Origin: Nitrogeniibacter aestuarii
GTDB lineage: Bacteria; Pseudomonadota; Gammaproteobacteria; Burkholderiales; Rhodocyclaceae
Length of the DNA stretch: 64,000 bases
Assembly: GCF_017309585.1 (NCBI RefSeq)
Contig: NZ_CP071321.1
Location: 3,596,001-3,660,000 of the forward strand
Direction: 5' to 3'
Positions within the stretch are counted from its first letter, which is position 1; each line of letters begins with the position of its first letter. Under the pieces are notes generated by a model. It worked only from the letters and a program-made list of their open reading frames with translations. It searched no databases and was not told where the DNA came from. The position numbers and the translations under genes were made by a program. Shown here piece after piece: positions 35,490-44,788 of this stretch.

Positions 35490-36233
35490 ATGAACAGCCT
35501 CCGGCGCATGCTCGACATCCTCGAGCTCTTCACTCCTCAACACCCTGTGATCGATGTGGATTTCGTCTGCGAGACGCTCGGCTATGCACCAGCCAGCGCC
35601 TACCGGTATGTCCGCGAACTGAGCGGCGTCGGGCTGCTCGTGCGCATTCCGCGCGGTTACACGCTGGGGCCGCGAATCATCGAACTCGACCGTTTTATGA
35701 CCGAGCACAACCCGATCCTGGTCGAGAGTCGCGAATGGATTGCTCACCTGGCGAGCGAGACCGGCCTGCATGTGCTGCTCAGCGAGCTGTATGGCTCGAC
35801 GGTGATCAACGTGCACCAGACCCCGGGCCGCGAGCCCTCACAGCTGAACTTCGGGCGTGGCGACCCCATGGATCTGTTCCACAGCGCCACGGCACGGGTC
35901 ATCCTGGCCTACCTGCTGCCGCGCCAGCTCAAGCGGATGTACGAGACCCATGCCGAAGATGCCGATCTGGAGCACATCGGCCCGACGTGGAAGGCGTTCT
36001 CCAAGGCCATGCTGCAGATCCGCAAACAGGGCTACTGCATCAGTCGCGGCGAACTCGATGCCGACAAGAGCGGTCTCGCGGCCCCGATCTTCGACGAGAA
36101 GAAACGCGTGCTGGGCAGCATCACCCTGGTGGGTGGGACGGAGCGCTTCGACGCGTTCAATCGGGACTACCTGATCGGTCTGGTGACCCGCGCAGCGGCC
36201 GAGATCACCGAGCGCATCTCGCAGCCGCAGTAG
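35490..36233 (+). CDS. IclR-family transcriptional regulator
   Basis: A 247-aa regulator with an N-terminal winged helix-turn-helix (SLRRMLDILELFTP ... APASAYRYVREL) and a C-terminal IclR effector domain (GLHVLLSELYGS, GYCISRGELDADKSGLAAPI). IclR proteins bind small catabolic effectors and act as activators or repressors. It is divergent from the ThDP-SDR-monooxygenase operon and is its likely regulator. It converges on the MFS gene with an 8-bp gap. Confidence 0.9.
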   Translation: MNSLRRMLDILELFTPQHPVIDVDFVCETLGYAPASAYRYVRELSGVGLLVRIPRGYTLGPRIIELDRFMTEHNPILVESREWIAHLASETGLHVLLSELYGSTVINVHQTPGREPSQLNFGRGDPMDLFHSATARVILAYLLPRQLKRMYETHAEDADLEHIGPTWKAFSKAMLQIRKQGYCISRGELDADKSGLAAPIFDEKKRVLGSITLVGGTERFDAFNRDYLIGLVTRAAAEITERISQPQ

Positions 36234-36241
36234 CCCGCCGT

Positions 36242-37699
36242 TCAGCGCAGCGGCCGCTGCACGATCACCACGATGCCGGCCGGCACGGTCGCTACGGCAA
36301 GCATGACGAACAGGGCACTGACACCCGCGCGCAGCGGGTCACCCCCCGGATCGGGCCCCAGACTCTCGCTCGCCCGGCTCAACACCCATGCCCATGCCGG
36401 ACGCTGTGACGGCTCGATCGCCAGCACCTGGAGAAAAAGGCTCGCCATGGCGACGCTGCTCGACAGCCCGAACTGACGAACCACGTTCTTGATCTGATAC
36501 GCATGCGAAAAGACGGACGCATGCAGTTCCGAAAACGTCCCGAACGCGACCGGCCCGATGAACAGCGGAATCGCCACGCCAGTGGCGAGCACGCCCGGCA
36601 GCAGATCCCACCCCGTCGGATGCGCCTCCGGGCGCACCAGCGCGAGGGTGCCGAGGGCATAGAGCGCAAGCCCCGCCACCATGTAGACACGATGCCAGGG
36701 CCAGCGATGGGCAACGCAGATATGGACGAGCGCGGTGAGCACACTCGCGCCGAGGCTGACGCTCACCAGGATCGCGGTGTCGAACAAGGCGAATCCGAGC
36801 CCGCGATGAAGGTACATGGGCAACAGGTAACCGATGGCACCGATCATGCCGTAGCCGGTGAAGTACAGCGCAATGCCCATCAGATAGCGGGCCTGCCACA
36901 GGGCCCGCGTGTTGATCAACGGCTGCTCAAGCTGCCATTGGCGCCAGGTGAACAGCGCAAGAATGGCGACCGAGCCCAGCCCGATCCACAGTGCGCGGGC
37001 GGGCACGTCCGATCCGGCATGGGGAATGTCGTGGATCACCAGCTGCAGCCCGAAAACTCCCAGTGCCAGCCAGGTCAGCCAGCCCCAGTGTTCCGTACTT
37101 CGGGATTCCGGCGGGGCGACTCGATGCGACAGGTGCCCGGCAGCGACCCAGGCCACGCACAGCGCTTGAAGAACCGGAAAGCAGAACAGGGCGCGCCACC
37201 CGCCGGCGGCAAGCAGGCCGGCCGCCAGCAAGGGCGCGGCGGCAGATCCGGCCAGCAGGCTGCCGACGAAGACCAGCAGGCCGGCCGTGCGCCGCCCCGG
37301 GGGCAGATCGTTGATCATCATGCGCCCGGCCGTGAAGAAGGTGGCCCCGGCCAGCCCCTGCAACAGCCGCCCGACGGAAAACGCGACGACGCCGTCGGCA
37401 ACGGCACACAGCAGGCCGCCCAGCGCAAATACGCCAAGCGACAGCAGCACGAAGCGCCGATACCCCAGCCGTTCGACCACCCACTGGTGCTGGAACAGCA
37501 TGAAGATGGCCGCCACCCCGTACAGAGTGAACGAAAACGCCAGCGCCTGTTCATCGACCGCGGCACCGGCCGCGATGCTGTCCGCCGAGAACATCACCAT
37601 GCCGGTCTCGACGAACTCCACGCTGGTGACCGCGCCGATGGCGATCAGCGGGGCCGACGAGCCCTCACGCCGGCCAGCCACCGGCATGCCGGCGTTCAT
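36242..37699 (-). CDS. MFS transporter, DHA2/EmrB-like
   Basis: A 485-aa inner-membrane protein with about fourteen hydrophobic segments. The inter-helix-2/3 loop has ERLGYRRFVLLSLGVF, and GRLLQGLAGATFFTAGRMMINDLPP is the family's motif C-like stretch. This suggests proton-coupled export of a small organic compound, but the substrate is unknown. It follows the exported propeller gene (37 bp gap) and is the last gene of the DUF1329-RND block. Confidence 0.8.
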   Translation of the reverse strand: MNAGMPVAGRREGSSAPLIAIGAVTSVEFVETGMVMFSADSIAAGAAVDEQALAFSFTLYGVAAIFMLFQHQWVVERLGYRRFVLLSLGVFALGGLLCAVADGVVAFSVGRLLQGLAGATFFTAGRMMINDLPPGRRTAGLLVFVGSLLAGSAAAPLLAAGLLAAGGWRALFCFPVLQALCVAWVAAGHLSHRVAPPESRSTEHWGWLTWLALGVFGLQLVIHDIPHAGSDVPARALWIGLGSVAILALFTWRQWQLEQPLINTRALWQARYLMGIALYFTGYGMIGAIGYLLPMYLHRGLGFALFDTAILVSVSLGASVLTALVHICVAHRWPWHRVYMVAGLALYALGTLALVRPEAHPTGWDLLPGVLATGVAIPLFIGPVAFGTFSELHASVFSHAYQIKNVVRQFGLSSSVAMASLFLQVLAIEPSQRPAWAWVLSRASESLGPDPGGDPLRAGVSALFVMLAVATVPAGIVVIVQRPLR

Positions 37700-37736
37700 G
37701 CGCCCTGCCCTCGGGCGTACTCGCCCACGGTTTGCT

Positions 37737-38717
37737 TCAAGGCTGCGCTGGCACGACGCCCCCGCGTGCGAACAGGGCGGCGGCGCCGTCCCGGAGCGGC
37801 ACCACTGCGGTCAGTGCCTGACGGTCTGCCTGCTGGGTGACCTTGAACGTGCGGCCTTCATCCCGGCTCGAGAGGATCACCCCGTCGAGCCCGACCGCCA
37901 GCGTTTCGCCGTTCAAGTGCTGTATCGACGTGAGCGAGGTGCGCACACCGCTGTCGATCTCGGTCCATTGCATGCCGCCGTCGCTGCTGCGATACACGTT
38001 GCCGCGCATGCCGGCGACAAGCACCGTGCCATCATCAAAGGCGGTCCCGGTCCAGAACGAACCGCGATAGCCGGTCATGTGGTAGGTCCAGGTCTGCCCG
38101 CCATCGTGGGAGCTGAGCACCGTCCCGCGCTCTCCGGCCACGTAGAAGATGCGTCCACTGCCGAATGCAGCGAACAGGTTGCGGTCGGCAAAACGCTCGC
38201 CCGGCGGGGCCGGCAGCTCCACCGGCAACCAGTGCGCACCGCCATCGTCGGTGCGCAACACCAGGGACCACAATCCGACGGCCACACCGTGCTGTGCATC
38301 CGTGAAGTGGACCGCAAACAGGGGGCGATCCTCGGCGACATCCAGACGCTGCTGTGTCCAGCTCTCGCCGCCATCGGTGGTCCGCAGGATGGCCCCCCAG
38401 TGGCCCACGGCCCAGCCGTTCTTCTCGTCGATGAAACTCACCGAGGTGAGCGTCGCCCCCACAGGCACGGACCGGGCCTGGCGATAGCGCTTGCCATCAT
38501 CGTCAGAGAGCAGGATCACGCCCCGGTCGCCCACCGCGACGATACGCGCGCCGGCACGAGCGGCGTCGAGCATCATGGTCTGGGTGGGAAACGCCGCCCG
38601 CTCGGCCGGGTCGGGTCTGAACTCGGCCACGAGCGGCGGCTCGGTCGCGCCCCAGCTCAGGCCGCTGACCAGCACGGCAGCGACGGCGGCCAGCCCTCTT
38701 ATATGAATCAATCGCAT
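37737..38717 (-). CDS. Exported Asp-box/YCF48-like beta-propeller
   Basis: A 326-aa protein with a Sec signal peptide ending near SGLSWGA. About six Asp-box repeats follow (TTDGGESWTQQ, TDDGGAHWLPV, SHDGGQTWTYH, SSDGGMQWTEI, SRDEGRTFKVT, and a weak first copy), with GWAVG and VAGERGT segments as in YCF48/HCF136-like propellers. It should be periplasmic. Gene order (14 bp after the RND gene) suggests it assists the RND transporter or its DUF1302/DUF1329 partners. The ATG at 38717 precedes the basic/hydrophobic signal. Confidence 0.82.
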   Translation of the reverse strand: MRLIHIRGLAAVAAVLVSGLSWGATEPPLVAEFRPDPAERAAFPTQTMMLDAARAGARIVAVGDRGVILLSDDDGKRYRQARSVPVGATLTSVSFIDEKNGWAVGHWGAILRTTDGGESWTQQRLDVAEDRPLFAVHFTDAQHGVAVGLWSLVLRTDDGGAHWLPVELPAPPGERFADRNLFAAFGSGRIFYVAGERGTVLSSHDGGQTWTYHMTGYRGSFWTGTAFDDGTVLVAGMRGNVYRSSDGGMQWTEIDSGVRTSLTSIQHLNGETLAVGLDGVILSSRDEGRTFKVTQQADRQALTAVVPLRDGAAALFARGGVVPAQP

Positions 38718-38731
38718 GATGCGCCCTCCAT

Positions 38732-41125
38732 TCAATGGGCCAGGATGCCCGGCGCCTTGACCGGGCCCTTGCGCGGGAAGAGTTTTTCAAGCCACACAGC
38801 CAGCGCCGGGAGCGCCGTCATGGCCATCACCATGTTGACCATGAACATGAAGGCCAGCAGCTTGCCCATGTCGGCCTGGAACTTGAGCGCGGAGAACATC
38901 CAGGTCGCCACGCCGACGGCCAGCGTGAGCGCCGTGAAGATGGTGGCCGTACCGACCTCCAGAATGGAGTGTTCGAGCGCCTTGACGATGGGTTCGCCGC
39001 CGGCCAGGTGCAGTTGCAGGCGGTTATAGATATAGAAGGCGTAATCGACGCCGATGCCCACCGCCAGCACCATCACCGGCAAGGTGGCGACGGTCAGGCC
39101 GATCTGCAGCTCCTTCATGAACCAGTAGCCGATGAAGGTGCCCACCGTCAGCGGCAGGCAGCAGGCGATCACCGCCCGGAAGTCGCGGTACACCAGGGCC
39201 ACCAGCAGGACGATGGCGGCATAGACGTTGAGCATCATGGGCAGTTCGGAATGCTCGACCTCCTCGTTGATCGCCGCCAGCACGCCCGCGTTGCCCGCCG
39301 CCAGCCGGATGGTCACGCCGGGCAGCGGGTTATCCACCCGGAACTGCTTGATACGCGCGATGACCGAGTTGATGGTGCTCGCCTTGTGGTCGGTCAGGAA
39401 CAGATGGACCGCGGTCATGGAGCAGTCCTTGGTCATGTAGCCGCGCAGGCGGCCGATCTCCGCCGACAACGCCGCGTAGTTGGCCGAATCGATCGGGATG
39501 ACCGCCATCTTGGGATTGCCTTCGTTGTAGCCCTCGTTGTACAGGCGCAGCTGGTCGGCATACGACTGCACCGATAGCACGCCCGGCACATGACGCATGT
39601 GAGCCACGAACCGATCCTGGTACATGCCGATGGCCACGTTCTCACAGGCGCCCGGCGCGGTGGCAAAGGCCACGCTCAGCCAGTCCAGCCCGGTGTCGTA
39701 CCCCCCGGCGATGGACACCGCATCCTGGTTGAAGCGGGCTTCCGCGCGCAGCTCCGGCGCACCGGGTTGCAGCGTGCCCACCACACGGTCGCGGCTTTGC
39801 CATACGGCCAGCCCGAACACCACCAGGGTCACCGCGATGGCCACCGCGGCGTTGCGCGGCTCGGCCACGCGGGCGAGCGTGCGCAGCCAGCGGGCACGAC
39901 GCTCGCGCTTGAGCATGGCCTTGTCGGCGTATTCCTTGGTGAAGTGGAACAGCGAGGCGGCCAGCGGCAGCATCACGAGGTTGGTGACGATCTTGTAGCC
40001 CACGCCGAGCGAGGCGGTGATCGCCAGTTCGCGCACCATCGGGATCGGAATCATCACCAGCGTGATGAAGGAGACGAAGGCGGTCACCAGCGCCAGCGTG
40101 CCGGGAATGAGCAGCCCGGTGAAACTCGCCCGTGCCGCCTCCTCGGTCGTCTTGCCGTGGGACAGCTCGCGCACGATGAAGTTGATCTGCTGCACGCCGT
40201 GGGAGACCCCGATGGCGAACACCAGAAACGGCACCAGCACGGCCAGCGGGTCGAGCCCGTAGCCGAGCAGCTTGAGCGTGCCGAACTGCCACACCAGCGA
40301 GGTGAAGGAGCATACGATCGGCAAGATGGTGAAGCGCACCGAGTGGCAGTACCAGTACACCGCCAGCGCGGTGAGCACTAGGGCGATGGCACAGAACTCG
40401 AGCACCGCCGAGGCCCCGTCGGCAATGTCGCCCACCTGTTTGGCGAAGCCGATGATCTGGATCTGGAAGTCGTCGTCCTCGAACCTGGCCCGCAGGGCTT
40501 CCAGCTCGCTGTTGTAGGCGACGTAATCGATCTTGTTGCCCGAGGCATCGCGTTCGAGCAGTTCGGCCGTGATCATCGCACTCGTCTGGTCGCGCGAGAC
40601 CAGGGTGCCGACGAAACCGCCCTGCCCGGTCGCCTGCCGGATACCGGCAATCACATCGGGCGAGAGATCCTGCGGTGTCACTGTGCCCGGAATGAGCGGA
40701 TCGGCGCGGAAGCCCTCTTCGGTGATTTCGTTCACGAAGGTGTTCGGTGTCCACAATGACTGCACCCCCAGCCGATCCACGTTCGGCAGGAAGGTGACCG
40801 CCTTGGTCACCTCGTAGAGCCGGGTCAGCCCTTCGGCATTCCAGATCGTGCCGTTGCGGGCCTTGACCACGAAGGTCAGGCGGTTGGCGCCGAGCAGGTC
40901 GCTGCGGTAGTCGTTGAAGGTCTGGATGTATTCGTGGCCCACCGGCATCTGCTTTTCGAAACCGGCTTCCATGCGCAGCTGCAGTGCATACCATCCCATG
41001 ACGGCGGTAAACACGACCAGCAGGCCGAGAATCGTCCAGCGCCAGCGGAACAGGATGCGCTCCAGCCCCAGCAGGAAACGCGTCAACCACTGGTCGACAT
41101 CGGCCACGCTAAATGGATTGAACAT
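38732..41125 (-). CDS. RND-superfamily (MMPL/HAE3-like) transporter
   Basis: A 797-aa polytopic inner-membrane protein. It has an N-terminal membrane segment, a periplasmic domain (residues 50-220), a block of five or six segments including FVFAIGVSHGVQQINFI, a second periplasmic domain, and a final block with VLAVGIGVDYAFYIYNRLQ. The two-repeat plan and length fit MMPL/HAE3-type proteins, which move hydrophobic molecules (lipids, sterols, hopanoids) between membrane and periplasm. The DUF1302, DUF1329 and propeller neighbours are its habitual partners in betaproteobacterial and pseudomonad catabolic clusters. Confidence 0.88.
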   Translation of the reverse strand: MFNPFSVADVDQWLTRFLLGLERILFRWRWTILGLLVVFTAVMGWYALQLRMEAGFEKQMPVGHEYIQTFNDYRSDLLGANRLTFVVKARNGTIWNAEGLTRLYEVTKAVTFLPNVDRLGVQSLWTPNTFVNEITEEGFRADPLIPGTVTPQDLSPDVIAGIRQATGQGGFVGTLVSRDQTSAMITAELLERDASGNKIDYVAYNSELEALRARFEDDDFQIQIIGFAKQVGDIADGASAVLEFCAIALVLTALAVYWYCHSVRFTILPIVCSFTSLVWQFGTLKLLGYGLDPLAVLVPFLVFAIGVSHGVQQINFIVRELSHGKTTEEAARASFTGLLIPGTLALVTAFVSFITLVMIPIPMVRELAITASLGVGYKIVTNLVMLPLAASLFHFTKEYADKAMLKRERRARWLRTLARVAEPRNAAVAIAVTLVVFGLAVWQSRDRVVGTLQPGAPELRAEARFNQDAVSIAGGYDTGLDWLSVAFATAPGACENVAIGMYQDRFVAHMRHVPGVLSVQSYADQLRLYNEGYNEGNPKMAVIPIDSANYAALSAEIGRLRGYMTKDCSMTAVHLFLTDHKASTINSVIARIKQFRVDNPLPGVTIRLAAGNAGVLAAINEEVEHSELPMMLNVYAAIVLLVALVYRDFRAVIACCLPLTVGTFIGYWFMKELQIGLTVATLPVMVLAVGIGVDYAFYIYNRLQLHLAGGEPIVKALEHSILEVGTATIFTALTLAVGVATWMFSALKFQADMGKLLAFMFMVNMVMAMTALPALAVWLEKLFPRKGPVKAPGILAH

Positions 41126-41190
41126 GATGCCCTTTGTCTCTCGGTACTGGCCGGCACCGGACCCCTGCGGACCCGGCGCCGATCCACCGG

Positions 41191-42954
41191 TCAGAAGTTG
41201 CGGGAGATGAAGCCGCCGATGAAGTCGCGGTCACGGAACGGCGCACTCACCGAGTAATCGCCGCCCCAGAACTTGGCGTAGTTGATACCCGCCTGCCAGG
41301 TCATCGGGTTGCGGTTGAACAGGACATAGAAGCTCGCGGACTTGGCGCCTTCCATCCAGTTGGCCACGAAGTTAGGCGTGTTGCCCTTGACCCCGTGCGA
41401 GAAGAACACGCCCGGGATGACCTGCCAGCCGGGGATGACCGTGCTGTCGTAGGTCAGGCTGAAGTCGAACATGTAGCCCCAGGAGAAGGCATCGCCCACG
41501 CCCTTCACGTTGCCCGAGGCATCACTGTAGGTCCATGCCCCGGCTGCCGGCAGCTGCCGATAGCTCACGCCATTGGAAGTGCGGTTGAAGGCCTTGCCGG
41601 AATTGACGCCCGGATAGTTGATGGCCACCGCTTCACCCAGGAAGGTCCCGGTCTGCGCACCGACCGCGTCGAGAAACCAGCCATGGTCGCCCGGCGTCAG
41701 GCTGAGGATACCGGTCAGGTGCCACTGGTAGCGCTCGTTGTCGATGGCGCTGTTGCACTCGACGCCGAATTCCGGCGCGCCATTGGCGTCCAGACAGATA
41801 CTGCCCGACACCGCATCCTTCGGCCGATAGGACAGCTCGGTACCGACCGCCCAGTTCCCCAGGGTGGTATTGGCGCTCAAGCCGTAAAGCTCGCGATCTT
41901 CCGAGAAGGTCATGCGGGTGGTCGTGGCCCCCGGGTTCCAGTACTGCACGTTCGGCGTCTTGTCGTGATAGCGCTGGTAGTAGATGCCGAAGTCGGTATC
42001 CCAACCTTCCGGGCGGAACTTGAGCGACACCCCGAACTGCCCGGAATCCTTCGGCGTATCGTCCTTCAGGACGCGTTGTGCGCCGAAGTTGCCATAGGCC
42101 GGGTAGCTTCCGCCGTTTCTGAGATTGGCTTTCACCTGATCGAGCGGCGTGCCGCTCAGGCGTGAGATGTTGGCCGCGTCGGTGCCGATGCAGAGCAGCT
42201 TGTCGCGACCGCGATCGAAGGTATCGCCCTGGGAAAAATACGTGCCCGCCGGCGGATACTCATACCGGCGCCACTTGAACTGGTAATAGGCTTCCAGGTT
42301 CATGCCGTTGCCCAGGCCGGTGGCGAAACTGACCATCGGTGAGGGCAGAAAGGCCTCCTTCAGTTGCACGCCGGGCGACGAGAGGCGCTGCAGATCCATG
42401 GCCACGTTGGAGTTGATGCCGCCAAACATGAACAGGCTCTCGCCCCAGCTCACCACCTGATTACCGACCCTGACGCGGGCACGCTGCCCCCCCAGGCTGA
42501 ACTGCTTGCTCACCCACAGATCGTAGAGGCGGACATAGTCACCCACATAGCGCTTGGCTTCGCTGTCCAGATCGGTGCGGGCCGTCTCGTCGGCGGCAAA
42601 ATCGTGCAGCCAGCCGATACGACCGAGAAAGCGCCAGTCGTTGGGCAGGTTGAGCAACAGCTCGTGGGAACCCTTGAGGTTCAAGGTAAAGAAATCGCCC
42701 TTGTCGTAGTTCAGGTTGCCGTCGTCGGCATTCGACCACACGGCGGTGTTGGCACTGGCACCACAGGAGCTAGAGGTGTCGCCGGTGAGCCTGCAGCTTG
42801 GATCTTCCGTCCGGATACCAAAACCGAGGGTGACCGTGGAATCGAGCGAGCCGGTCACCTCGCCCATGTCGAAATTGAAAGCGTGAGCCAGGCCGGGGAC
42901 CGCAATGGCCAGCGAAAGCGCCAGAGCCATGCGGGACATTTTCGGGTGCATCAT
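41191..42954 (-). CDS. DUF1302 family outer-envelope protein
   Basis: A 587-aa protein with a Sec signal peptide (MALALSLAIAVPGLAHA). The mature part opens FNFDMGEVTGSLDSTVTLG and is rich in alternating aromatic/polar strands (LEAYYQFKWRRYE, TDFGIYYQRYHD), ending in F, so an outer-membrane beta-barrel is likely. DUF1302 proteins occur with DUF1329 and RND transporters in loci for hydrophobic compounds; the molecular role is not established. GGGAGAAG precedes the first of two Met codons. It is 65 bp upstream of the RND gene in the operon. Confidence 0.87.
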   Translation of the reverse strand: MMHPKMSRMALALSLAIAVPGLAHAFNFDMGEVTGSLDSTVTLGFGIRTEDPSCRLTGDTSSSCGASANTAVWSNADDGNLNYDKGDFFTLNLKGSHELLLNLPNDWRFLGRIGWLHDFAADETARTDLDSEAKRYVGDYVRLYDLWVSKQFSLGGQRARVRVGNQVVSWGESLFMFGGINSNVAMDLQRLSSPGVQLKEAFLPSPMVSFATGLGNGMNLEAYYQFKWRRYEYPPAGTYFSQGDTFDRGRDKLLCIGTDAANISRLSGTPLDQVKANLRNGGSYPAYGNFGAQRVLKDDTPKDSGQFGVSLKFRPEGWDTDFGIYYQRYHDKTPNVQYWNPGATTTRMTFSEDRELYGLSANTTLGNWAVGTELSYRPKDAVSGSICLDANGAPEFGVECNSAIDNERYQWHLTGILSLTPGDHGWFLDAVGAQTGTFLGEAVAINYPGVNSGKAFNRTSNGVSYRQLPAAGAWTYSDASGNVKGVGDAFSWGYMFDFSLTYDSTVIPGWQVIPGVFFSHGVKGNTPNFVANWMEGAKSASFYVLFNRNPMTWQAGINYAKFWGGDYSVSAPFRDRDFIGGFISRNF

Positions 42955-43032
42955 GTTCTTCTCCCTGTAGGATTCGTGCCGCTGCGCTGCCGGGCAGACG
43001 GCACCATCGGATGACGTGGTCGAAAACCAGCC

Positions 43033-44406
43033 TCAGCGCGCGCTGACGGCCCGCAGGTTGTCCGGGGTGTAGAAGTCGGCCGAGAGTTTCGGGTTGTCGC
43101 CCGACTCGACGGCCCATTTCATTGGCTTGGCGCCGAGCGAGCCCTGGTCATAGACCACGCGGCCGGAGGCCAGGTCGTACTGCACGAAGGCCGATCCATC
43201 GCAGGAACCGGTTTCAGCCACCGGAATCGTGTAGCTCTCGCGCACCTTCCACAGATTGCCCTGGGCGTCGTAGTCCTCCGCCGCGACGATGACCCAGGAG
43301 TCTTCATCGAAGTAGTACGTGCGCTTGGGTGCCACATGGCGAACACCCGGCTTGACGGTGGCTTCCACCTCCCAGACGCGATGCAGCTCGTAGCGGCGCG
43401 CCGCGCTGACCGGCCCGTTCGGGGTCATCACCTGGTGGCGTTCCACGCTTGAGTCATACATTCCGAAAGAGCTGTACGGGACGTAGATTTCCTTCTTGCC
43501 CTTGAGCGTCCAGTCGAAGCGGTCCGGAGTGCCGTTGAACATGCGCGGCTCGTCCAGCGTGTACTGGTTCTCGAAACCGATCTGCGGCGCATCGTAGGCG
43601 TAGCTGGGCATGCGGCGGACACGACGCTGCCCCGGGAAGTAATAGAAGGTGTCATTGCCCTTGTTGCTGTACGTGATGATCGACAGCGCCTGGCCGGCCA
43701 GAGCGGTCGGCGACAGGTAGGCAAAGTAGGTATAGAACTCGATCGGCTGAAGCTCGGAGAACCGGCGCGAGCCCTTCTCGCCCGAGGGGTAGTAGATCGT
43801 CTGGGTCGATTCGGCCTCGATCCAGTCGTCAGCCCCCTTGCGCGGGCTGAGCATGGTCCACAGACTGGGGAAGACGATGCCAACCCCGAGATAACGCATC
43901 TTGGAGTTCCACAGGACTTCAAGACCGGACTTGGGTTGCGGGAACGGAATGCCCGGCACGATGGCATCACCCAGGCTCCAGCCGTCGGCCGCGATCTTGC
44001 CCTCGGTCACGTTCTGCTTGGTGTTCTCCAGCACGAAGTCCGGCGCGGAACAGTAGCGGTGGGTCGGATAGACCTCCATCTTGTAGTCCGGCTTCTGCTT
44101 GAACAGGGCCCGCTGCCCGGGGGTCAGGCGGTCTGCATAGGTATCGGCGTTCGACGCGTCGATCGTGAATTTCGGCTTCTCGTCCTTGAACTTGAAGAAG
44201 TCCCCGCGCGGCTTGCCGTAGCTCCAGCCATCGGCCAGCACCTGCTCGCTCGCCCACGCTGGGATCGAACCATCCTTGTTTGCAGCGGCCTCGCCACCGA
44301 GCGGCGTCAGCCCCGGGCCCAGAAGGCTCGCCTCAGCGGCATGAAGGTTGCCCGTCATCGCCACCGCTGCCAGCACCATGAGCGATCTCATTTCGTTTCT
44401 CTTCAT
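43033..44406 (-). CDS. DUF1329 family exported protein
   Basis: A 457-aa protein with a signal peptide (MRSLMVLAAVAMTGNLHAAE). The mature start LLGPGLTPLGGEAAANKDGSIPAW is diagnostic of DUF1329, and PGQRRVRRMPSYAYDAPQ resembles the LolA/LppX-like lipid-carrier fold inferred for the family. It probably binds a hydrophobic molecule in the periplasm for the RND transporter. It is the first gene of its operon, divergent from the AraC gene, and the 18-bp motif lies 144 bp upstream. Confidence 0.88.
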   Translation of the reverse strand: MKRNEMRSLMVLAAVAMTGNLHAAEASLLGPGLTPLGGEAAANKDGSIPAWASEQVLADGWSYGKPRGDFFKFKDEKPKFTIDASNADTYADRLTPGQRALFKQKPDYKMEVYPTHRYCSAPDFVLENTKQNVTEGKIAADGWSLGDAIVPGIPFPQPKSGLEVLWNSKMRYLGVGIVFPSLWTMLSPRKGADDWIEAESTQTIYYPSGEKGSRRFSELQPIEFYTYFAYLSPTALAGQALSIITYSNKGNDTFYYFPGQRRVRRMPSYAYDAPQIGFENQYTLDEPRMFNGTPDRFDWTLKGKKEIYVPYSSFGMYDSSVERHQVMTPNGPVSAARRYELHRVWEVEATVKPGVRHVAPKRTYYFDEDSWVIVAAEDYDAQGNLWKVRESYTIPVAETGSCDGSAFVQYDLASGRVVYDQGSLGAKPMKWAVESGDNPKLSADFYTPDNLRAVSAR

Positions 44407-44788
44407 TACAGCCTCTCCAGTTGCTTGGGTTCGTCTCAGTGTCGGACTTGCGCAAACCCGGACTCTTCTGGTCCGTGCCTGACCGTCGGTGACGGCAAGA
44501 CCGGCAAGCTCTAGTACGGCTACGACTTTAGGGAAGCGGATCGGGGCGCGTTATCCGAATTTGGCACGCCAAACGGACCGCATGAAGCGAGCTCTCCGCG
44601 AGGCGCTGAACGCCTGCACCACCATGTAGCGCAAGGCACCCGAGATGCACCGCCAGTGTGCGCCGCATCAAAAAAAGTCCTTGCTATTCAATGCGAAGGG
44701 CGCTCAAAGTACATGGAACGAATCTCGCTTAAGCGAGACAGCCATGGCCTCTGTTTGCGGGCCACGGACCGAAGCAGGAGACAGAGAG
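44407..44788. promoter_or_regulatory. Divergent control region, DUF1329 operon / AraC regulator
   Basis: About 380 bp without a gene. It contains the 18-bp shared motif (44550-44567), which overlaps a perfect palindrome TTTGGC-AC-GCCAAA (44560-44573). The latter half, nearer the AraC gene, is AT-richer. Nothing else was recognised. Confidence 0.55.
44550..44567 (-). promoter_or_regulatory. Shared 18-bp motif, copy 1 (upstream of the DUF1329 operon)
   Basis: The plus strand reads GTTATCCGAATTTGGCAC. Copies at 57982-57999 and 59799-59816 differ at three or four positions and lie in the same orientation relative to their minus-strand genes. The inner GCCrAAwTyGGC-like core is a near-palindrome. 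It is a candidate operator for the adjacent AraC-family regulator. Confidence 0.65.
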
